Assembly: GCA_037013495.1 (NCBI GenBank)
Contig: CM072809.1
Span: forward strand, 4,921,001 to 4,985,000
Direction of reading: 5' to 3'
Origin: Hippophae tibetana
Lineage: Eukaryota; Streptophyta; Magnoliopsida; Rosales; Elaeagnaceae
DNA: 64,000 nt
The notes beneath the pieces were generated by a model. That model made no database searches and was not told the DNA's origin. It saw only the letters and a program-made list of their open reading frames with translations. Of the stretch, positions 58,791-64,000 are shown piece by piece. The position numbers were made by a program, and so were the translations under genes. Within the stretch, counting starts at the first letter, position 1. Each line of letters opens with the position of its first letter.

Positions 58791-59135
58791 AAGTTTTTCC
58801 TTTCAGAACTGAACCGATTACTTGTAGCTCATGTTAGGCTTCTCTAACAAATCTACCAACCAAACCGGGTCATAATAGAATAGACATTTTCTAAACAAGC
58901 TTTTCGATGCATAGACAGTAAAATGGTCCTTTAAAATATCTGGAATGGAAATACAAATTTTGTTAAAGATACAATGAAATAGAAAGGAAAGAGAAGTAAA
59001 AGATTTAATGAATCCATAGTAGCACTAAGAAGGAATTTAAAAAAAAAACTAGGACTACATGAAATGTTTACCCTCAAACAATCAGAATTATCTCCGTCAG
59101 TCACTTGGGGACTGGATTGAAGGGGATAAATGAAC
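58791..59135. other. Spacer between hAT relic and VTE6 3' end
   Basis: Short noncoding stretch between convergent BBX22/hAT and VTE6 sequences. The exact right border of the hAT relic is not visible. Confidence 0.4.
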
Positions 59136-59141
59136 TTTATT
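59136..59141 (-). terminator. Poly(A) signal of the VTE6-like gene
   Basis: AATAAA on the minus strand, 232 bases beyond the stop codon, in the expected place for 3' end formation near 59110. Confidence 0.55.
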
Positions 59142-59372
59142 CATACGAAAGCCTGATAATTTGTACAAGAGAACCGGGAGTAACAAAGAAACAATACTAA
59201 CTTCAGTCTTTCTGTCCATATGGTTGAGCATAGACTCAGCAGCATAAGAAATAGTCCTATGCATCCAATCAGTAGTCTTGTATAGAACGTGATTATATGC
59301 TCGCAATCAGTAATAAGGAAGCAGGTCACTCAGTCGTATCAGCAACATAGCAGTATAACAAGACACCAAAGT

Positions 59373-62300
59373 CTATAAGATAGGTATCCAATTTTGGAGG
59401 ACAGCTTGCTGCATCAACACTGCCAAAATGCTGCCAATGCATATGTTTATAACATTGACAGCATCATTGTTAAGCTGCAAAAACATAACAACCAAAGATA
59501 TATAAGTTCAATATCTCAAGAAAGGATTGGGCAGAAATCTACCACAGTATCAACAGAATATGTAAATAAATAAATATGCAAGATCTTAAGGTCTATCAGG
59601 ATATAAAGAAAATACACCTAAAATGGTACAAAACAAGAATAGTCAAATGGTTGCCTACCCATCGAAATCCTTCCTTATCTTGAAGTGCAGCACCTATTAT
59701 GCTCTCACCAAAATTAGCAATTTGGGATGCAACAACACAAATAATTACTTCGGGTGCATTTATCTGTTCACATAAACAAAGGAGAAAAAGAAAAAAAGAA
59801 AACCTCATTAGTCGTAACTATTGGAGATAAAATTAAGAAATAATTTGAGTAAATTAAAGAGTGTAAACTCCTTAATTCAAAGAGTAAATCAAAGAGTTAT
59901 CATCCTTAATTTAATGAGTAATTCAAAGAGTAAATCTCCTTATATATAACTATAGAATTGTAATGAAAAGATATGAAAGAAATAATACAACTTTGAAAGA
60001 GCTTTTTTATAAAGACCTTGGCATTTTCAACACCAATTTTCACCATGGTATCAAAGATGGAAAATTAACTTGCTTCTACTTTATTATTATCTTAACATCT
60101 TCAATCTTCGAAATGGTTGAAGACAGGCCGCTAGGATCAAAAGTTAAAAATTCATCGATATTTTCTTTCATGAATATGCATGAGGTAGATGTCAACCCAA
60201 ATCAAAGATTAAGCTTAGTCTTGTTGAATAAGTTTAATTACTTACCTTGGTCAAGAGCAGTGTCTCTAGCTCTAGGTGGAAGGTCCAAGTTGGGGTTCAT
60301 AAATGGAAGCATCGAAATATCTGATGTTTCCTCACCAACCTATGAAGCTTGGTTTAGCAAGAATCAGTTGGTTATGTCATGGCTCCTAAATTTCATGGAA
60401 CGTAAATTACTTGAAATATTCAGTTACTCTGAATCTACGTACCAACTATGGGAGACGGTCAAGGAAATGTATGACAGTCAAAACAATACCGCACGAGTTT
60501 TTCAATTAAAGAAGGACATCTCAGATCTGCAACAAGATAACAAGCTTTTTGTATAACTCTTAGGAAGCATGAAAAGCATGTGGAATGAGTTGGAAATATA
60601 TCGTCCTCATACAACCAATGTAACTCTGCTATGAAAAAGAGCGGAAGAAGATAAAATATTTCAACTTTTGTCCAATCTCGATTCAACATATGAAGATATA
60701 CGATGTCACATACTCATGAATACTAAACTTCCTTCCTTCACCAGTGTATGTGCGACAATTCAATTTGAAGAAGTAAGAAGAAAAGTCATGAACAAGAGTA
60801 CAATGACTAGTGCACTTGAGGCAAGAGCCTATCTAACCAACAAGAGGAAGTACAAAGGGAAGCATCCAAACTTGAAGTGTCAACATTGTAACTATACAGA
60901 TCATGTTAAGGACATATGCTGGATTCTACATCCAGAATTAAAGCCTGATTTTATTACGGACAAGGGTTTACAGAAAGTGAATCGTATTGCACACCGTGCA
61001 AATCATGCTTTTGTCTTGATCTATTCAAGAACTTCACAGCGAATCCAACTGAACTCATGAATGAGTTTATGTTGTATCTTCAAAGCAAGCCAATATGAGC
61101 TAGAATTGACTGTGTGGATAGCATAGAAGAAGGAAACTCGACAACATTGCTAGGCAAGTTTGCAGGTTTCTTGGCAGATACAAAACTCATACCACAAGAG
61201 AACATGCAAGGTATCATAAAAGCCTTTAAAATTACTCTTAAAATAAATATGTTGCATGATTTTTGGGTTGTAGATTCAGGTGTTACAGATCATATGACCA
61301 ACCATGTGTCAAAGTCTCATAAGTTTGAAAAATTAGCAAATCCTTCTCAAGTTTCAATTGCAAATGGTGAGAATGTAAAGGTTTTAAGAAAGGAAAAAAT
61401 AAAATTAATGTTAGATGAAATCGAGTCGACGGTTTTATATGTGCTTTCCTTTCTCTTCCAACTTCTGTCTGTAGGAAAAATCACAAATACCTTGAATTGC
61501 TTAGCTATTTTTTCTCCTCACAATGTCATTTTTCAGGATTGTACCACCAAAAAGACGTTTGGTGAAGGGTTTTACTTAGATGGTCTCTATTACATATCCA
61601 AGAGCAATCCCAGAGGGTTTTAAGCCAAGTTTAACCCCATCCAAGATAATCAATTGTAGCATCAATGTTTAGCTCAACCTTCTCCACTAATTTTGTCAAT
61701 TTTATTTCCAAACTTAGGAAATGATGCAATTGCATGTGAAACTTGCCACTTGTCTAAGGCTACTAGATTGCCTTTTAATTCTTCCTTGTCTAGGGCTAAT
61801 AAGTGTTTTGAGCTAGTTCATTTAGATGTATGGGAACCAACTAATGAATCTTTTAATGGTTATAAGTATTTTGTGATTTTTGTTGATGATTTCTCTCGAG
61901 TCACATGGTTGCATCTTTTAAAGTCTAAGAATGAAGTTATGGAAGTATTTAAGGACTTTCATAACCTTGTTAAAAATCACTTCTCCATCAGAGCAAGTCT
62001 ATCTTCGTGAAAAAAATTGTTATTCCTCTGTCGAAACATCATATACTTGTAGCTCTTGTAATTTTTTCTCGGCTTTCAACAGTAGAGTCTGTGATGTCTT
62101 AAAGTGCATTTGGCACTTTATCAGAGCGATTTCTTGTTCAATTTTTTTTTTCTTGGCAATGATGAATTAAATCTCTGCTATAGCTTCTACCTACTTGATG
62201 TGGAGGAGTATTGTGGTAAAAGGAAAGGTCCCACATTGAAATCAAGCTCTTGGCGATGATGGATTAAATCTCTCCTGCAGCTTCTACCTACCTGATGGGA

Positions 62301-63515
62301 AAGAGTTTTGTAGTAAAAGAAAGGTCCCACATTGAAACCAAGCTCTTGGCGATGATGGATTAAATCTCTCATGTAGCTCCTACTTGCACGATGTGGAGGG
62401 GAAGTATTGTGGTAAAAGAAAAGGTCTCACATCTCACATTGACAGTATCGTAATCAACATTTTTGTTAGTTTTACCTTTGCTGTCTTGACTTCTCATCAG
62501 TTTCAATGACTTCTGTGCAAACTTAGATCCATAAATCTTATGGATCTAGCTTGAGGGGGAGTATTGAAGATAAAATTAAGGAATAATTTAAGAAGTAAAT
62601 CAAGAACCTTAAATCAAGGAGTAATTAAGGAATAAATCAAGGAGTTCTCATCCTTAATTTAAGGAGTAATTCAAGGAGAAAAACAAAGAATCTTTAATTC
62701 AAGAAAAAAAACAAGGAATCCTTAATTCAAGGAGAAAATCAAGGAGTTATCATCCTTAATTTAAGGAGTAATTCAAGGAGAAAAACAAAGAATCCTTAAT
62801 TCAAGAAGTAAATCAAGAAATCCTAAATTCAAAGAGTAAATCAAAAAATCCTTAATTCAAATAGTAAATCAAGAAATCCTTAATTCAAAGAGTAAATCTC
62901 CTTATATATAGCTATAGAATTGTAATGAAAAGATATGAAGACCTTTAAGCCTTGGCCTTTGGCCTTAGCGTTTTCAACACCAATTTTCAACAGTAACCAT
63001 GTCCAGTGACGACAAAGTTAGAAAGTTTCTTTTATTGAATAAATGTTAAGAAAAACATATACTTCACATAGCACTAATAGGTTATGGAGATACCATTTGC
63101 TCCTGTGATTAGACTAAGGGTTATATTCTCCGGCTCAATGAAGCAAATGATATTCATTAGAAATAAAGTTCAAATATCAGATATATTCTACACAAAAATC
63201 TTAATATTGTAGTTGCATTGAAGCCTAAGAATAGTGCATACCATCGAACAACTAGGGAGAAAAAGGGTCCACCTTTTGGTTGATTATAGGTAATAAAAAT
63301 ATCTAGTACATGGATGAAAAAAGAAGAAAAAATTCGGAAGAAAATCCATAAGTTAAAGATATAAACAATTAAATGAAATATAATAGAATACTTGACCCAT
63401 GATAAAACCAACAAATGCTAGAGAAATTGAGGCTATGAATCCAGCAAAGGTTCCCTGAATACTAACAGCCCCCTCTGTTCCTATTGGAACTACCTTAAGT
63501 GTTGTGACTAAGTAC
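59373..63515 (-). CDS. VTE6: Phytyl-phosphate kinase, VTE6-like (last three exons)
   Basis: A DUF92/TMEM19-type membrane protein; in Arabidopsis VTE6 phosphorylates phytyl phosphate for tocopherol synthesis in the chloroplast envelope. Exons on the minus strand are 63515-63392 (YLVTTLKVVPIGTEGAVSIQ...), 59763-59659 (INAPEVIICVVASQIANFGE, 35 codons) and 59474-59373 (LNNDAVNVINICIGSILAVL...LQNWIPIL stop). Junctions are GT/AG and phases agree. The blocks match the C-terminal third of VTE6, including the GTEGA motif and the hydrophobic last helices. Earlier exons lie beyond 64000. The intron between the first two visible exons (59764-63391, 3,628 bp) contains element D in opposite orientation; without it the intron is ~450 bp. 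No stops occur in the visible frame. Confidence 0.9.
59819..60045 (+). repeat. Element D 5' LTR
   Basis: 227 bp, ending CACCAATTTTCACCA. Contains TATATATAACTATAGAATTGTAATG, shared with the 3' LTR. Confidence 0.85.
60113..62010 (+). pseudogene. Element D gag, protease and integrase remnants
   Basis: Gag starts MVEDRPLGSKVKNSSIFSFM, with NPNQRLSLVLLNKFNYLPWS, and stops at 60554. The same frame resumes and carries a knuckle-like CQHCNYTDHVKDIC. Protease lies in another frame: WVVDSGVTDHM, with Val where Ala is usual after DSG. Pre-integrase CETCHLSKATRLPF and integrase ELVHLDVWEP, YFVIFVDDFSRVTW follow to ~62010. The remaining integrase, RT and RNase H are absent. Confidence 0.85.
62154..62440 (+). 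repeat. ~96-bp tandem repeat, three units, in place of RT-RNase H
   Basis: ATTAAATCTCT recurs at 62166, 62263 and 62359 (periods 97 and 96). Each unit holds AGCTTCTACCTAC, GTGGTAAAAGGAAAGGTCCCACATTG and CAAGCTCTTGGCGATGATGG, with small changes. It lies between the integrase remnant and the purine tract. Confidence 0.85.
62562..62992 (+). repeat. Element D 3' LTR with expanded minisatellite
   Basis: 431 bp, ending CACCAATTTTCAACA. The extra ~200 bp over the 5' LTR is made of reiterated ~20-30-base units around AATCCTTAATTCAAGGAGTAAATCAAG, present only in one or two copies in the 5' LTR. Confidence 0.85.
62998..63391 (-). other. Native part of the VTE6-like intron
   Basis: About 390 bp between element D and the exon at 63392-63515, with no recognisable feature. 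Confidence 0.7.
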
Positions 63516-64000
63516 CTGGTCATGGATCATCATTATTGATAACTTGACTTTTTTGACAAGCTCACATTGAAGCAAGTAAACAGACATTAGGGGAACAAGT
63601 GTTCTAAAGTGAAATTATAATAAACCAGTTCCATATAATTGATGCATTGGCCATCCAGTCACAAAAAAAAAAGGAGATAACAGAAACACTGATTAGGGCT
63701 TATATTCTTGAACGTTGCTATTTATGAGATTCATGAATTACCAAGTACATGTTGTATCAGCATCTTGAAAGGTAAAATTGATTGATTTTTAATAGATTTC
63801 AGAGGCTCAAATCCATATGTGTGAGAGAGAGTGTGCGCGTCCACATTTTTTTTCCTTGGTTTGGGGTGGGGATGTATGATTATGATATTTGCTAAATTAA
63901 GAAACCTCAAAAATTTGTTCATACAGAAAGAAAATCCTAAGAAAATATATTTTTTGGGTACAAGGGAGAAAATACACCTCCTAATTGCTATGAAGGACTC
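63516..64000 (-). other. VTE6-like upstream intron (partial)
   Basis: The acceptor AACCAG-like CATGACCAG ends at 63516. No further VTE6 exon was recognised before the window edge, so this is taken as intron. Confidence 0.6.

Larger units (their letters stand above)
59819..62992 (+). mobile_element. Copia element D in a VTE6 intron
   Basis: LTRs at 59819-60045 (227 bp) and 62562-62992 (431 bp), starting TATTGGAGATAAAATTAAG / TATTGAAGATAAAATTAAG. The target duplication GTAAC is at 59814-59818 and 62993-62997. The primer-like site TGGTATCAAAGATGG at 60046 and the purine tract TTGAGGGGGAG at 62551-62561 fit a plus-strand copia. LTRs begin TA rather than the usual TG. Gag, protease and integrase remnants are present; RT and RNase H are missing. 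Confidence 0.92.

Overview
This is nuclear DNA from a flowering plant, most likely a eudicot. The evidence is GT-AG introns, very AT-rich spacers, single-copy genes that read like Arabidopsis TPS1, BBX22/LZF1 and VTE6, Ty1/copia retrotransposons with tRNA-Met-type primer sites, hAT and PIF/Harbinger DNA elements, and (TTTAGGG)-like repeats. The species cannot be fixed from the sequence.

Layout. 1-2950: the 5' part of a trehalose-6-phosphate synthase gene (TPS1-like, minus strand), running off the left edge. 2951-8842: AT-rich spacer. 8848-13984: a complete but dead Copia element (called Copia-1 here). 13990-23260: spacer holding one unidentified ORF and a possible minus-strand 5' transcript end. 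23408-26760: a BED-finger/hAT-transposase-derived gene (SLEEPER type, minus strand). 26761-34850: spacer holding an NADK3-like NAD(H) kinase pseudogene, a repeat pair, and a Harbinger-type MITE filled with telomere-like repeats. 34853-54945: a BBX22/LZF1-like double B-box gene whose first intron is about 17 kb. 55937-58790: a decayed hAT transposon. 59136-63515: the last three exons of a VTE6-like phytyl-phosphate kinase gene (minus strand), with another Copia element (D) in an intron.

The centre of interest is BBX22 intron 1. A minus-strand Copia (A, 36798-52093, target duplication GTATA) landed in an intron of about 1.7 kb. It was then hit twice: by B (39805-46708, duplication CATAC), which carries a 1,044-codon open pol frame, and by C (47312-51342, duplication ACAAG). 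C carries, antisense in its leader, an open stretch that resembles the N-terminal region of GNOM/GNL-type ARF-GEFs, so it looks like a captured host gene fragment. The intron splits the second B-box zinc finger, so a functional protein requires accurate splicing across the whole nest.

Other retrotransposon features are a copia with a 26-bp perfect fold-back in its RT/RNase H region, an exact 331-bp tandem duplication over the B gag start, and LTR pairs that differ in minisatellite copy number. Boundaries of spliced genes were read by eye from splice signals and protein similarity recalled from known families; no database search was run.
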